Numbered from the stretch's first letter, positions 34,534 through 43,543 are shown. The stretch is DNA of 64,000 nt from UBA1413 sp964552955 (GCA_964552955.1 CAZKIU010000012.1:1-64000); one strand, 5' to 3'. Notes: generated by a model from the sequence alone, not told the origin. Made by a program: numbers and translations.

Positions 34534-37080
34534 ATGGCTGACAGCGAAAAAATTATCAGGGTAAACATTGAAGAGCAGATGAAGTCTGCCTATATCGATT
34601 ACTCCATGTCGGTAATTGTTTCCCGGGCCCTGCCCGATGTGCGTGACGGACTGAAACCGGTGCATCGCAGGGTTCTTTTTGGAATGAATGAATTGGGAAC
34701 GCTTTCCAACAAACCTTATAAAAAATCGGCAAGAATAGTAGGGGAGGTGATGGGTAAGTTTCACCCCCACGGGGATTCTTCGGTCTACTTCACCATGGTG
34801 AGGATGGCCCAGGAGTGGTCACTGCGTTACCCACTGGTCGACGGGCAGGGTAACTTCGGCTCCGTCGACGGCGACAGTCCGGCCGCCATGCGTTATACCG
34901 AAGCCCGCTTATCGCGCATCGCCGAGGAGACCCTGGCCGACCTGGAAAAGAACACCGTGGACTTCCAGCCCAACTTCGACGAGTCATTACAGGAACCCAA
35001 GGTGCTGCCCACCCGGCTGCCCAACCTGCTGGTCAACGGCTCCTCCGGTATTGCCGTGGGGATGGCCACCAATATGCCCCCCCATAACCTCAGCGATACC
35101 ATCGATGCCATCGTGGCCTATATCGCCGACCCTGAGATCCCCATGGAAGAACTCATCCGGATCATCAAAGCACCCGATTTCCCCACCGGGGGAACCATCT
35201 ACGGCTACCAGGGGGTCAAAGAAGCCTACGAAACAGGCCGCGGTCGGATCGTCATCCGCGGTAAAGCCCATATCGAAAATGAAGGGGGCCGCGAGAAAAT
35301 CATCGTCACCGAAATCCCCTATATGGTCAACCGGGCCGAGATGATCCAGAAAACAGCCGACCTGATCAACGAGAAGAAACTCGACGGCATCTCCAATGTC
35401 AACGACGAATCGGACCGCGAAGGAATGAGGGTGGTCTATGAGCTGAAAAAAGACGCCATGAGCAACGTGGTCCTTAACAGCCTCTACAAAAACACCCCCC
35501 TGCAAACCTCCTTTAACGTCAACAATATCACCCTGGTCCACGGCCGCCCACGAACCCTTAACCTCAAGGATCTGATCCGCTATTTCGTGGAGCACCGCCA
35601 CGACGTCGTCACCCGGCGTACCCAATATGAATTGGAACAAGCCGAGAAAAGAGCCCACATCCTCGAAGGACTGATCATCGCCAGCGACAATATCGACGAG
35701 GTCATCGCCATCATCCGCAGTTCCAAAACACCCGATATGGCCAGGGAACGGCTCATTGAAAGATTCGGCCTCTCAGATATCCAGGCACGCGCCATCGTTG
35801 AAATGAGGCTGCGCCAACTGACCGGACTGGAGCAGGAAAAACTCCACGCCGAATATGAGGCCATCATGAAACAAATCGAATACTATAAACAGGTCCTCTC
35901 CGACGAAACCCTCCTGATGGGCATCATCAGAGATGAAATGCTCGACCTTAAAGCCCGCTTTGGCGACAGCCGCCGCACTAACATCGAGTATGACGCCGAG
36001 GATTTCAATCCCGAAGATTTCTACGCCGACGAAGACATGATCATCACCATCTCCCACCTGGGGTACATCAAACGGACCCCGCTCTCCGAGTTCAAGACCC
36101 AGGGGAGGGGAGGGGTAGGCTCCAGAGGAGGGGCCACCCGCGAAGAAGACTTCATAGAACATATGTTCGTAGCATCCATGCACAGCACACTGCTGCTGTT
36201 CACCAAAAACGGGAGATGCTACTGGCTGAAAGTATACCAGATTCCAGAGGGGAGCCGTACCAGCAAAGGACGGGCCATCCAGAACATATTGAATATCAGT
36301 AATGAAGACAGTGTTCTGGCCTATATCCGAGTGAAAAAGCTCGACGACCCCGAATTCATCAACAACAACTATATCATTCTGGCGACCAAACAGGGTATCA
36401 TCAAGAAGACCACCCTGGAGGCCTATTCCCGCCCAAGGATCAACGGGGTGAATGCCATCACCATCAGAGAAGGCGACGAATTGCTTGAAGCCCGGCGCAC
36501 TGGCGGAGACCACGAAATCATGATGGCCGTGAAAGGCGGAAAAGCCATTCGCTTCAACGAATCGATTGTGCGGCCTATCGGTCGGACTGCCTCCGGAGTG
36601 AAAGGCATAACCCTTGCAAATCAGAGAGATGAGGTTATTGGCATGATTTGTGTAAATGACCCTGCAGATGACGTTCTGGTGCTTTCGGAGAACGGCTACG
36701 GCAAACGATCGAGCCTGGCCGACTATCCGATCACCAACAGAGGGGGTAAAGGGGTAAAGACCATCAATATCACGGAAAAGACCGGCAGACTGATTGCCAT
36801 CAAAAACGTGAGCGATGACAACGATCTGATGATCATCACCCAGAATGGCCTGACCATCAGGGTTGCCGTTAAATCCATCCGCGTGATGGGCCGCGCAGCC
36901 CAGGGGGTCAGAATCATTAACCTCAAAGACAATGATCAGATTGCATCGGTGGCCAAGGTCAGAAGTTATGAGAGCGAGGAACACCCGAAAGAGGAAACAC
37001 CCGTCGAGAAAGATGATCTTAACGGTGAACCCGGACAGGAAGAATCGCCCGAAAACGGCAACCTGCCTCAGGAGCAATAA
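34534..37080 (+). CDS. gyrA: DNA gyrase subunit A
   Basis: An 848-residue GyrA. The breakage-reunion domain begins EQMKSAYIDYSMSVIVSRALPD; the catalytic Tyr is in AAMRYTEARLS (about 121). The quinolone-determining stretch reads HPHGDSSVYFTMVRMAQ: Ser at the E. coli 83 position is kept and Phe stands at the E. coli 87 (Asp) position. The C-terminal pinwheel begins near 500 and its GyrA box reads QGRGGVG (usual QRRGGKG). The tail is acidic (EEHPKEETPVEKDD). It introduces negative supercoils with GyrB, whose gene is not here. The GyrA-box form separates it from ParC. Confidence 0.97.
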   Translation: MADSEKIIRVNIEEQMKSAYIDYSMSVIVSRALPDVRDGLKPVHRRVLFGMNELGTLSNKPYKKSARIVGEVMGKFHPHGDSSVYFTMVRMAQEWSLRYPLVDGQGNFGSVDGDSPAAMRYTEARLSRIAEETLADLEKNTVDFQPNFDESLQEPKVLPTRLPNLLVNGSSGIAVGMATNMPPHNLSDTIDAIVAYIADPEIPMEELIRIIKAPDFPTGGTIYGYQGVKEAYETGRGRIVIRGKAHIENEGGREKIIVTEIPYMVNRAEMIQKTADLINEKKLDGISNVNDESDREGMRVVYELKKDAMSNVVLNSLYKNTPLQTSFNVNNITLVHGRPRTLNLKDLIRYFVEHRHDVVTRRTQYELEQAEKRAHILEGLIIASDNIDEVIAIIRSSKTPDMARERLIERFGLSDIQARAIVEMRLRQLTGLEQEKLHAEYEAIMKQIEYYKQVLSDETLLMGIIRDEMLDLKARFGDSRRTNIEYDAEDFNPEDFYADEDMIITISHLGYIKRTPLSEFKTQGRGGVGSRGGATREEDFIEHMFVASMHSTLLLFTKNGRCYWLKVYQIPEGSRTSKGRAIQNILNISNEDSVLAYIRVKKLDDPEFINNNYIILATKQGIIKKTTLEAYSRPRINGVNAITIREGDELLEARRTGGDHEIMMAVKGGKAIRFNESIVRPIGRTASGVKGITLANQRDEVIGMICVNDPADDVLVLSENGYGKRSSLADYPITNRGGKGVKTINITEKTGRLIAIKNVSDDNDLMIITQNGLTIRVAVKSIRVMGRAAQGVRIINLKDNDQIASVAKVRSYESEEHPKEETPVEKDDLNGEPGQEESPENGNLPQEQ

Positions 37081-37117
37081 AATAATATGGAGTGATTGTA
37101 AAAGATAAGAAATCCTA

Positions 37118-37125
37118 TATTTTTG
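37118..37125 (+). promoter_or_regulatory. Candidate -7 promoter element TATTTTTG
   Basis: Matches TAnnTTTG, lies between gyrA and the TPR gene, 27 bp before ATG 37153. An in-frame TTG at 37123 is part of the element and is not a credible start. Confidence 0.5.
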
Positions 37126-37152
37126 TATCAAACTAAAATTAAAACATCAGAA

Positions 37153-38325
37153 ATGAAAAAATCATTTATTCTGCTAACCTTCGTTTTCTTAACAAGTGTA
37201 GCTTTCGCCCAGAAAGGGGTTTCCGGTGCACTTTCGGCCAAGGAACAGGGAAAACTGGACAAGGCACTGGAGGCTATAGAAGCCGTGATAAATTCAACTA
37301 ACCCCAAGGATGCCAAAACCATTAACAATCCGCGGACCTGGGAAACCAGGGGAGAAATCTTCCAGGCCATCGCCCAGTCGAAAGACGCCAATATGAAGAA
37401 ACTCTCAGCCGACCCGCTGTCTGAAGCCCTGAAATCCTACAAGAAAGCCCTCGACCTCGACACCAAAGGCCGCAATGCCAACAGCGTCAAGATCAAGCTC
37501 ACCCTCATGGAAAACGACTTCATGAACCAGGCAGTGGAATCCTTCAACAACGAAGATTACAACAGGGCCCTCCTTTCATTCGAGCAGATGCTTGACATGA
37601 AACAACTCCCGGTCATCAGGAAAGATAATCCCAACGCCATCGATACAGTGATTATTTTCAACGCCGGTCTGGCAGCTTTTAATGCCAAAAATTATGAAAA
37701 GGCCATCTCTTATTATAAAGATGCAGCCAAATATGGCTACAACGGCGGTCGTACCTATTCGCTGCTTTCCAAGGCCTACCTGGAAAACAAAGATACCCTC
37801 ACGGCCATCTCCGCTCTGAATGAAGCCTTCGAGAAATACCCCGCCGACAACAGCGTGCTGGTCGAAATGATCAACATCTATATCAGCACCAAAAAGACCG
37901 AAGAGGCTATGAAATACCTCTCACTGGCCATCGAAGCCGATCCAACCAATGCTTCCTACTATTTCGCCAAGGGATCCCTGCTCGACGGAATGGGCCGCCA
38001 AGATGATGCCATTAAAAGCTACGAAAAAGCCATCGAACTCAACAAGGAGTACTACGATGCTTACTATAACCTCGGAGCACTCTATTACAACAACGGGGTG
38101 AAACAGATCGAAGTAGCCAACAAGGTCCCCGCCAACGATAACAAAAGATATGAAGAGGAACTGGGCAAATCAGACATCTGGTTCGCCAAAGCCCTGCCAT
38201 TCATGGAAAGATGCCAGGAACTCAAACCCGGCGACACCTATTCACTCGAATCACTCAAGAACCTGTACTACAGGCTTAAACAACTCGAAAAATACGAAGA
38301 TGTCCTGAAAAAACTGGGACAGTAG
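37153..38325 (+). CDS. Exported tetratricopeptide-repeat protein
   Basis: A 390-residue protein with a signal peptide (MKKSFILLTFVFLTSVAFAQ). TPR motifs run through the body, for example NYEKAISYYKDAAKYGYNGG, SYYFAKGSLLDGMGRQDDAI followed by KSYEKAIELNKEYYDAYYNLGALYYN, and a last pair before the C-terminus (QLEKYEDVLKKLGQ). The N-terminal 60 residues (KLDKALEAIEAVINS) are also helical. It is most likely a periplasmic scaffold; such proteins are conserved in Bacteroidales with unknown function. It has its own promoter-like element and a terminator follows. Confidence 0.9.
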   Translation: MKKSFILLTFVFLTSVAFAQKGVSGALSAKEQGKLDKALEAIEAVINSTNPKDAKTINNPRTWETRGEIFQAIAQSKDANMKKLSADPLSEALKSYKKALDLDTKGRNANSVKIKLTLMENDFMNQAVESFNNEDYNRALLSFEQMLDMKQLPVIRKDNPNAIDTVIIFNAGLAAFNAKNYEKAISYYKDAAKYGYNGGRTYSLLSKAYLENKDTLTAISALNEAFEKYPADNSVLVEMINIYISTKKTEEAMKYLSLAIEADPTNASYYFAKGSLLDGMGRQDDAIKSYEKAIELNKEYYDAYYNLGALYYNNGVKQIEVANKVPANDNKRYEEELGKSDIWFAKALPFMERCQELKPGDTYSLESLKNLYYRLKQLEKYEDVLKKLGQ

Positions 38326-38329
38326 TCCT

Positions 38330-38362
38330 AAAAGGGGAGATCCAAAAAATCTCCCTTTTCTT
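38330..38362 (+). terminator. Rho-independent terminator after the TPR gene
   Basis: AAAGGGGAGAT pairs with ATCTCCCTTT across an A-rich loop, followed by TCTTT; it begins 5 bp after the stop codon. Confidence 0.75.
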
Positions 38363-38448
38363 TCACCCTACTTATTTAACATAATATCAATTATAGGACA
38401 AAAGGGCTCGTTGTTCCCGGTGGCCGTTTCTCCCGTTATCTGTCCGTA

Positions 38449-39021
38449 TTAACCCCGTGTTTCCTTGTTGTCTTCATTGTTATTGGTGTCCGGTGCAGCC
38501 GTCCTTCCAAGGGTTATCGTATATCCATAGGACTGACGGTTTTCTTTTTTTGTTTCTTCCGGAACCTTTACTGCTCCTGGCTTAGTGACACCTTCCGTAT
38601 TCATGAGACTTTTCCCCGGACTATTTTCCTTCGGAGCTGCGGGCTTAATATTATACACGATCTGTTTACCATTGCCCGAACGCTCTTCCTGGGCCGTTTT
38701 CCGTAGATATCCATTCAAATCAAAATGAATCCTGAACCGGTGCCTGACCCTGAGCCGGATGCCCCGGTTGGTCGCGCCACCATAACGCAATCCCAAAATC
38801 AGCCTGATGGCTTCCTCATCACACCCATGGCCCAGCCCTTTTTCTACTTCCACCGCCGTAACCGCTCCATTGTCGTTGATCTCCGCTGATAACCAAACAG
38901 TTCCGGAAATCTTCTCCCGGATAGCCGCTTCCGGATACACCAGATTATCGGATATATATCTCTTTATTTCTTCCTTTCCGCCCGGGTACTCCGGATAATG
39001 AAGAAAATTCTTCTTTTTCAT
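38449..39021 (-). CDS. TonB C-terminal-domain protein without membrane anchor
   Basis: A 190-residue protein from ATG 39021 (MKKKNFLHYPEYPGG). Residues about 8-95 are a TonB C-terminal domain (EYPGGKEEIKRYISDNLVYP, KISGTVWLSAEINDNGAVTAV, EEAIRLI). Canonical TonB has an N-terminal membrane helix and Pro-rich spacer; neither is present, and no signal peptide is visible. The domain is followed by a polar low-complexity tail (NIKPAAPKENSPGKSLMNTE onward). An in-frame TTG at 39060 lies inside a promoter element. Role unknown; it may act on a partner in the cytoplasm or be exported by another route. Confidence 0.75.
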   Translation of the reverse strand: MKKKNFLHYPEYPGGKEEIKRYISDNLVYPEAAIREKISGTVWLSAEINDNGAVTAVEVEKGLGHGCDEEAIRLILGLRYGGATNRGIRLRVRHRFRIHFDLNGYLRKTAQEERSGNGKQIVYNIKPAAPKENSPGKSLMNTEGVTKPGAVKVPEETKKENRQSYGYTITLGRTAAPDTNNNEDNKETRG

Positions 39022-39057
39022 CGGTACGGTTGCTAATGAATACTGCGCTTTGGCGCT

Positions 39058-39065
39058 CAAATATA
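39058..39065 (-). promoter_or_regulatory. Candidate -7 promoter element of the TonB-domain gene
   Basis: Minus strand reads TATATTTG, matching TAnnTTTG, 37 bp upstream of ATG 39021. Confidence 0.5.
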
Positions 39066-39140
39066 CTGAAAGATAGATTCTGTTTCCAGGTTATGGAAGT
39101 TCAGCCTCCGCCCGATGTTAATCGGATTATCACAGACAAT

Positions 39141-39169
39141 AAAAGCCGGCTTTTTGAGGGCCGGCTTTT
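39141..39169 (-). terminator. Terminator at the end of the E2-E1-flavodoxin operon
   Basis: AAAAGCCGGC and GCCGGCTTTT form a perfect 10-bp stem with a 9-base loop. It lies 22 bp beyond the flavodoxin stop codon and could work on both strands. Confidence 0.8.
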
Positions 39170-39190
39170 CATTGAATATGAAAAATTAAA

Positions 39191-39694
39191 CTACATGGAG
39201 GTTTTCAGTTGTTCCAGCCAGAGCCGTACCCGCTCTTCTGTGAGCCGTCCCTGGTTCTCCTGATCCAGGATAAGTCCCAGAAAACGACCATTTTCCACAG
39301 CTCTGGAGGATTCATAAGTGTAGCCATCGGTGGAGGTCTCCCCCACTATCACGGCACCCCGGCTCTGCAGCAACCGGGCCATCAGCCCTACGGCATCCCC
39401 GAAATTTTCGGGATACCCGACCTGGTCGGCCAACCCGTATAGGGCTACCTTTTTCCCGGTCAGGTCCATATCCTCCAACGCAGGCACAAACTCGTCCCAG
39501 TAATTGGGCAACTCGCCATCGAACCAAGTGGGAACCCCTAATATCAGCTGGTCATACTGCATAAACTGTTCCTCGGTAACCGTTTCCGCGTTGACGGCTT
39601 CGATGGCCCCTTCGCCGAGCATCTCAGCGATCATCTCGCCTATCTTTTTGGTTTTGTGGGAGTTAAAACTGTAAAACAATCCGGTTTTCGACAT
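39191..39694 (-). CDS. fldA: Flavodoxin
   Basis: A 167-residue long-chain flavodoxin. The isoalloxazine-binding loops are clear: GVPTWFDGELPNYWDEF (about 54-70) and GLADQVGYPENFGDAVG (about 90-106), followed by the family's GETSTDGYTYESSRAV. The FMN phosphate loop reads FYSFNSHKTKK instead of the usual TxTGxT, a variation worth noting. It carries electrons for low-potential reductions. It starts 12 bp after the E1 gene on the same strand, so it is part of the oxoacid-dehydrogenase operon and is followed by a strong terminator. Confidence 0.92.
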   Translation of the reverse strand: MSKTGLFYSFNSHKTKKIGEMIAEMLGEGAIEAVNAETVTEEQFMQYDQLILGVPTWFDGELPNYWDEFVPALEDMDLTGKKVALYGLADQVGYPENFGDAVGLMARLLQSRGAVIVGETSTDGYTYESSRAVENGRFLGLILDQENQGRLTEERVRLWLEQLKTSM

Positions 39695-39706
39695 TTTTCC
39701 TGGGTA

Positions 39707-41755
39707 TTAAAAGGTTAATAGCTCTTTTGCTGCAGCATATATTTTATCTGTATTGGGGAGGATGGCCTTTTCTAGGGCCCGGTGGAATCCCACAGGCGTA
39801 AAGGTAGAGCCTACCCGGCGAACCGGGGCGTCGAGCCACTGGAAGGCCTCTTCCATCAACACAGCCACCACTTCACCCCCAAACCCGCCATGGACCTTGT
39901 CCTCGTGTACCACCAGGGCCTTGTTGGTCTTCTGTACCGACCTGAGGATACTCTCCTTGTCCAGGGGAACCAGCGAACGGAGGTCGATCACCTCGACGCT
40001 GTGACCTTCCTGGGCCAGCTTCTCCGCGGCTTCCAGCGACATAATGGTCGTGTTGCCGTAGGTGATCAGCGTCAGGTCGCTCCCTTCCCTGCGAACACGC
40101 GCCTTTCCGAAGGGTACCTCAAAATCGTCGGGAATCACCGTGGCCGCCCGCGGATCCTGATACAACGCCTTGGGCTCCATGAACATGGTCATGCCCCGCG
40201 ACCGCATGGCCGTCCTGAGCAGTCCCGCCGCATCATCGGCAAAAGAAGGATAGACAATCCGAACCCCCGGAATCGAAGCCAGGGATCCCTCCAGATTCTG
40301 GGAGTGGTAAAGCCCTCCACCGATATATCCTCCCGAAGCCAGCCGGATGGTCACATTGGGCGTGAACTTCCCGTTCGAACGCCAGTAATCATGGCTCGAA
40401 TCGACATACTGCTCCATGGCCGGCCAGAAATAGTCGGCAAACTCTGCCCCCTCAATAACAATGCGGATCTTTTCGCTGTACCGCGACATCCCGTTGGCCG
40501 TGCCCACAATGAAATCCTCCGCAATCGGTGCATTGAAAACCCGCTTCTTGCCAAACTCCTTTTGCAGCCCCTTGGATACATTGAAAACTCCCCCCTTCTC
40601 CTTGTTGGCCATATCCTGCCCCCATATAAAGGTATCGGGATTGTGGCGGAATTCGGCCTTCAGGGTTTCGTTCAGCGCCGTGATCAGCTTTTTCTTCTCC
40701 CCGCTTTCATGGTGGGTCCCGTCGGGGTACTTCTCCGGCTGATGGGGCTCGGGAATCACATAATCGAAAATGGAGGCCGGATCGGGATCAGGAGCCTTCA
40801 GAGCCGCCTTATGGGCCTGCTTGATCTCCAAAGCCGCCGCTTCATCCATCGCCTTGATCTCCTCCTCCGTAAACCGGTTGTAACGAATCAGCAACCGCCG
40901 GAATTTGGCCATGGGATCATACTCCTGCACATAGTTGCGCTCATTCTCATTCCGGTAAAGCTCATGCTTGTCCGAATTGCTGTGCGAATGAATACGCACA
41001 CAGTTGGCCTGCACGATCACCGGATGGCCCTCTTCCAGCGCCACCCGTTTAGCTTCGGCCATGGCATTCATCGAATCAAAGACATCCTTGCCATTACAAT
41101 GGATAATGGTCAGGTTCTTGAAACCCGAGAAGTTGTTGGCCACCTTGCGGTTGGCCGTCTGGTCCTTTTTGGGAACGGAAATCCCATATCCATTGTCCTG
41201 GAACACAAAAACCACCGGCAGCTTCTCTCGGGTGGCCCCATTAATGGCTTCATAAACATACCCTTCGCTCACCGAGGACTCCCCCTGACTGCTGATGGAT
41301 ACCGCCTTCTCGCCGTAATACTTGATGGCCCGGGCTACCCCCACCGCATGGAGCGTGTGGTTGCCCGTCAGCGATGAAACATTATGAATATTCCACTCAG
41401 GCTTCGAAAAGTGGTTCGACATGTGCCGCCCACCCGTCCCCGGGTCCGTCGCCTTGGAGATCCCGTTCAGAATCAGCTCCTCCGCCGTCATCCCCGCTGA
41501 TAGCGCACTCAGCATATCACGGTAATATAAAAACAAATGGTCCTTGTTCTTCTCAAAACTCTGCCCGATGGCCAACTGAATGCCATCATGACCGGCATAG
41601 GGACCATGGTACGACCAACCAATGGCCTGCTTCAGATAGTTGGGCGCCTTCTCATCTATGGTCCGGCCCACTGCCATTAAATGGTACCATTTGGTCAACA
41701 CCTCCTTGGGCGTCTTCTTAATCGAATAAATTTCGGGTATCTCTGTATTTTTCAT
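39707..41755 (-). CDS. 2-oxoacid dehydrogenase E1, fused alpha and beta subunits
   Basis: A 682-residue thiamine-diphosphate enzyme. Residues 1 to about 320 correspond to E1-alpha (YLKQAIGWSYHGPYAGHDGIQ cut short; TPP motif ISSQGESSVSEGYVYEA...FVFQDNGYGISVP), and about 345-682 to E1-beta (LITALNETLKAEF, EDFIVGTANGMS, LYHSQNLEGSLASIPG, VVHEDKVHGGFGGEV). The TPP motif has GES where GDG is more common. Together with E2 downstream in sequence order but upstream in transcription, it decarboxylates a 2-oxoacid, probably branched-chain 2-oxoisovalerate type; pyruvate cannot be excluded. No E3 gene is in the operon. Confidence 0.9.
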   Translation of the reverse strand: MKNTEIPEIYSIKKTPKEVLTKWYHLMAVGRTIDEKAPNYLKQAIGWSYHGPYAGHDGIQLAIGQSFEKNKDHLFLYYRDMLSALSAGMTAEELILNGISKATDPGTGGRHMSNHFSKPEWNIHNVSSLTGNHTLHAVGVARAIKYYGEKAVSISSQGESSVSEGYVYEAINGATREKLPVVFVFQDNGYGISVPKKDQTANRKVANNFSGFKNLTIIHCNGKDVFDSMNAMAEAKRVALEEGHPVIVQANCVRIHSHSNSDKHELYRNENERNYVQEYDPMAKFRRLLIRYNRFTEEEIKAMDEAAALEIKQAHKAALKAPDPDPASIFDYVIPEPHQPEKYPDGTHHESGEKKKLITALNETLKAEFRHNPDTFIWGQDMANKEKGGVFNVSKGLQKEFGKKRVFNAPIAEDFIVGTANGMSRYSEKIRIVIEGAEFADYFWPAMEQYVDSSHDYWRSNGKFTPNVTIRLASGGYIGGGLYHSQNLEGSLASIPGVRIVYPSFADDAAGLLRTAMRSRGMTMFMEPKALYQDPRAATVIPDDFEVPFGKARVRREGSDLTLITYGNTTIMSLEAAEKLAQEGHSVEVIDLRSLVPLDKESILRSVQKTNKALVVHEDKVHGGFGGEVVAVLMEEAFQWLDAPVRRVGSTFTPVGFHRALEKAILPNTDKIYAAAKELLTF

Positions 41756-41830
41756 TTTTATTTTCTCTTGCTTCCCCTGATGGGATTTTTTATAGGTTGG
41801 ACTGAATCACGCTTTTATTCTTTACCGGAA

Positions 41831-43309
41831 TCATACGGGCCGGTTGATGTCAAAGGCCTCAAGAAGATCGGCAATCCTGCGCAGAAAGGCTCCCCCCAGG
41901 GCACCGTCTACAATCCGGTGATCGTAAGATAAACTTAAAAACATCTTATGTCTGATGGCAATCACGTCTCCCTCAGGAAGTTCCAGCACCGCTGGCTTCT
42001 TTTCTATGCTTCCTGTAGCCAGAATGGCTACCTGCGGCTGATTAATGATAGGAGTGCCGATCAAATTCCGGAAGGATCCGAAGTTAGTTATGCTAAATGA
42101 GCCTCCCTGGATATCATCGGGCGAGAGTTTGTTCCTGCGAGCCGCATCGGCCAGGGTGTTGAGTTGCTTGGTCAGGCCCACCAGGTTTTTCTCTTCTGCA
42201 TTTCTGATCACCGGCACGATCAGGTTGCCATCGGGTTTGGCCACGGCAATCCCTATGTTAATATTTTTACGCAGGATGATCCGGTTGCCGTCCACCGAAG
42301 CGTTGACCATGGGAAATTCAGCCAGCGCCCTGGCAGTGGCTTCAATAAATGCCGGCATAAAGGTGAGCTTCTCCCCGTATTTGGACTGGAACTGCTCTTT
42401 GACTTTGTTTCTCCAGATCACCAGCGAGGTGACGTCGGCTTCAACGACCGATGTAACGTGGGGCGCCACCTGCTTCGACAGGACCATGTGATCGGCAATC
42501 AGCTTGCGCACCCGATCCATCTCAATAATCTGATCTTCAGCACCAACGGACATGGAAACCCTGGGTTTGGCCCCCTGCTGGTCCGCCTCACCCGTGGCCT
42601 GTATGGCGTTCGATACACTCTTAACAACCTCACGCCCTATACTTTCACTGCCCTGAACGCCTATCACCGGCGGAGCGGACAGAGCCCCAGTGCCCTGAAC
42701 CAGCTTACCCTCCAAGACTCCCTTCTCCCGGCGCCCTAAATACTCCAGGATATCCATCTTCCTCACCCGTCCACCATAACCTGTGCCCTGAACCTGCTCC
42801 AGCTCACGTAATGTAACCTTCTCTTCTTCAGCGATCTTACGGACCAAAGGCGAGTAAAAACGGTTACTCAGCGCCCGCAGGCTCCCTGAAGTCACCGGAA
42901 GGAATTCCTCCTCCTCGGCCTCCTCTGTGCTTACACCATTTTCCTTGATTGCACCGGCTCCGCTCCCCTTTACTGCGCCTGCCACGTTTTCCATATATAC
43001 GCCTGCCACGGTACCCCCGGCAGCCCCCGGCATACCCGCTTCTGACGCCTCTGATATTTCATCGTCATCACTCATTTGTATCAACGCAATGACTTCTCCC
43101 ACAGGAAGAAGCGTGTTCTCCGGATATAGAATCCGCACGACTTTTCCCTCTACAGGAGAGGGAATCTCCGAATCTACCTTGTCCGTAGCCACCTCCAGAA
43201 GAAGATCGTCTTCCTCAATCCGATCCCCCTCTTTGATAAACCATTTGGTAATGGTAGCCTCCTGAATGCTTTCGCCCAACTTGGGCATGATTACTTTAAA
43301 TTCAGCCAT
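41831..43309 (-). CDS. 2-oxoacid dehydrogenase E2 (dihydrolipoamide acyltransferase)
   Basis: A 492-residue E2 from ATG 43309 (MAEFKVIMPKLGESI). One lipoyl domain (1-78, lipoyl Lys in EVATDKVDSE), a long Ala/Gly/Glu-rich linker (about 80-140), a peripheral-subunit-binding domain (NRFYSPLVRKIAEEEKVTLR, GTGYGGRVRKMDILEYL), a second flexible linker, and a catalytic domain ending LSYDHRIVDGALGGAFL with the HxxxDG active site. First gene of the operon E2-E1-flavodoxin; 75 bp separate it from E1. The 22-bp repeat array starts 130 bp upstream of its start codon. Confidence 0.93.
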   Translation of the reverse strand: MAEFKVIMPKLGESIQEATITKWFIKEGDRIEEDDLLLEVATDKVDSEIPSPVEGKVVRILYPENTLLPVGEVIALIQMSDDDEISEASEAGMPGAAGGTVAGVYMENVAGAVKGSGAGAIKENGVSTEEAEEEEFLPVTSGSLRALSNRFYSPLVRKIAEEEKVTLRELEQVQGTGYGGRVRKMDILEYLGRREKGVLEGKLVQGTGALSAPPVIGVQGSESIGREVVKSVSNAIQATGEADQQGAKPRVSMSVGAEDQIIEMDRVRKLIADHMVLSKQVAPHVTSVVEADVTSLVIWRNKVKEQFQSKYGEKLTFMPAFIEATARALAEFPMVNASVDGNRIILRKNINIGIAVAKPDGNLIVPVIRNAEEKNLVGLTKQLNTLADAARRNKLSPDDIQGGSFSITNFGSFRNLIGTPIINQPQVAILATGSIEKKPAVLELPEGDVIAIRHKMFLSLSYDHRIVDGALGGAFLRRIADLLEAFDINRPV

Positions 43310-43439
43310 TTCTCCATTATTTAATTTTGCAATATTCAGATAATGAAACAATCCAATAATTGAAATGTTCACATTGCAAATGAAATTTTACCACTGCGAA
43401 GAGGCGGAATCGATGTGTTGAACAGACCCATTTCAGGCG

Positions 43440-43543
43440 TTACATAAGCACACCAATAGCATTACATAAGTACACTCACGACATTACGTATGTGAATTCG
43501 TGAAATTACATATGTGCACACCAATGGGCTACATTTGTAAATT
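43440..43543. repeat. Five-copy 22-bp phased repeat with core TTACATAwGT
   Basis: Units start at 43440 (TTACATAAGCACAC), 43462 (TTACATAAGTACAC), 43484 (TTACGTATGTGAAT), 43506 (TTACATATGTGCAC) and 43529 (CTACATTTGTAAAT), that is, steps of 22, 22, 22 and 23 bp, two helical turns each. The core is near-palindromic (TACATATGTA). The last unit overlaps the pyrD stop codon. The array lies upstream of the E2 operon and looks like a set of binding sites for one regulator on one face of the helix. Its binding protein is unknown; related copies occur around the XRE gene at 45.97-46.4 kb. Confidence 0.75.

Noticed and set aside
34741..34900. Quinolone-resistance change in GyrA (Phe at E. coli Asp87 position)
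   Set aside because: The Ser83 equivalent is kept and this position varies naturally between phyla; no resistance can be claimed.
35773..37131. Minus-strand open frame opposite gyrA
   Set aside because: Antisense to the conserved GyrA C-terminal domain; no protein signature.
39782..41377. Long plus-strand open frame (531 codons) across the E1 gene
   Set aside because: Mirror of the E1 coding sequence, with no recognisable domain of its own.
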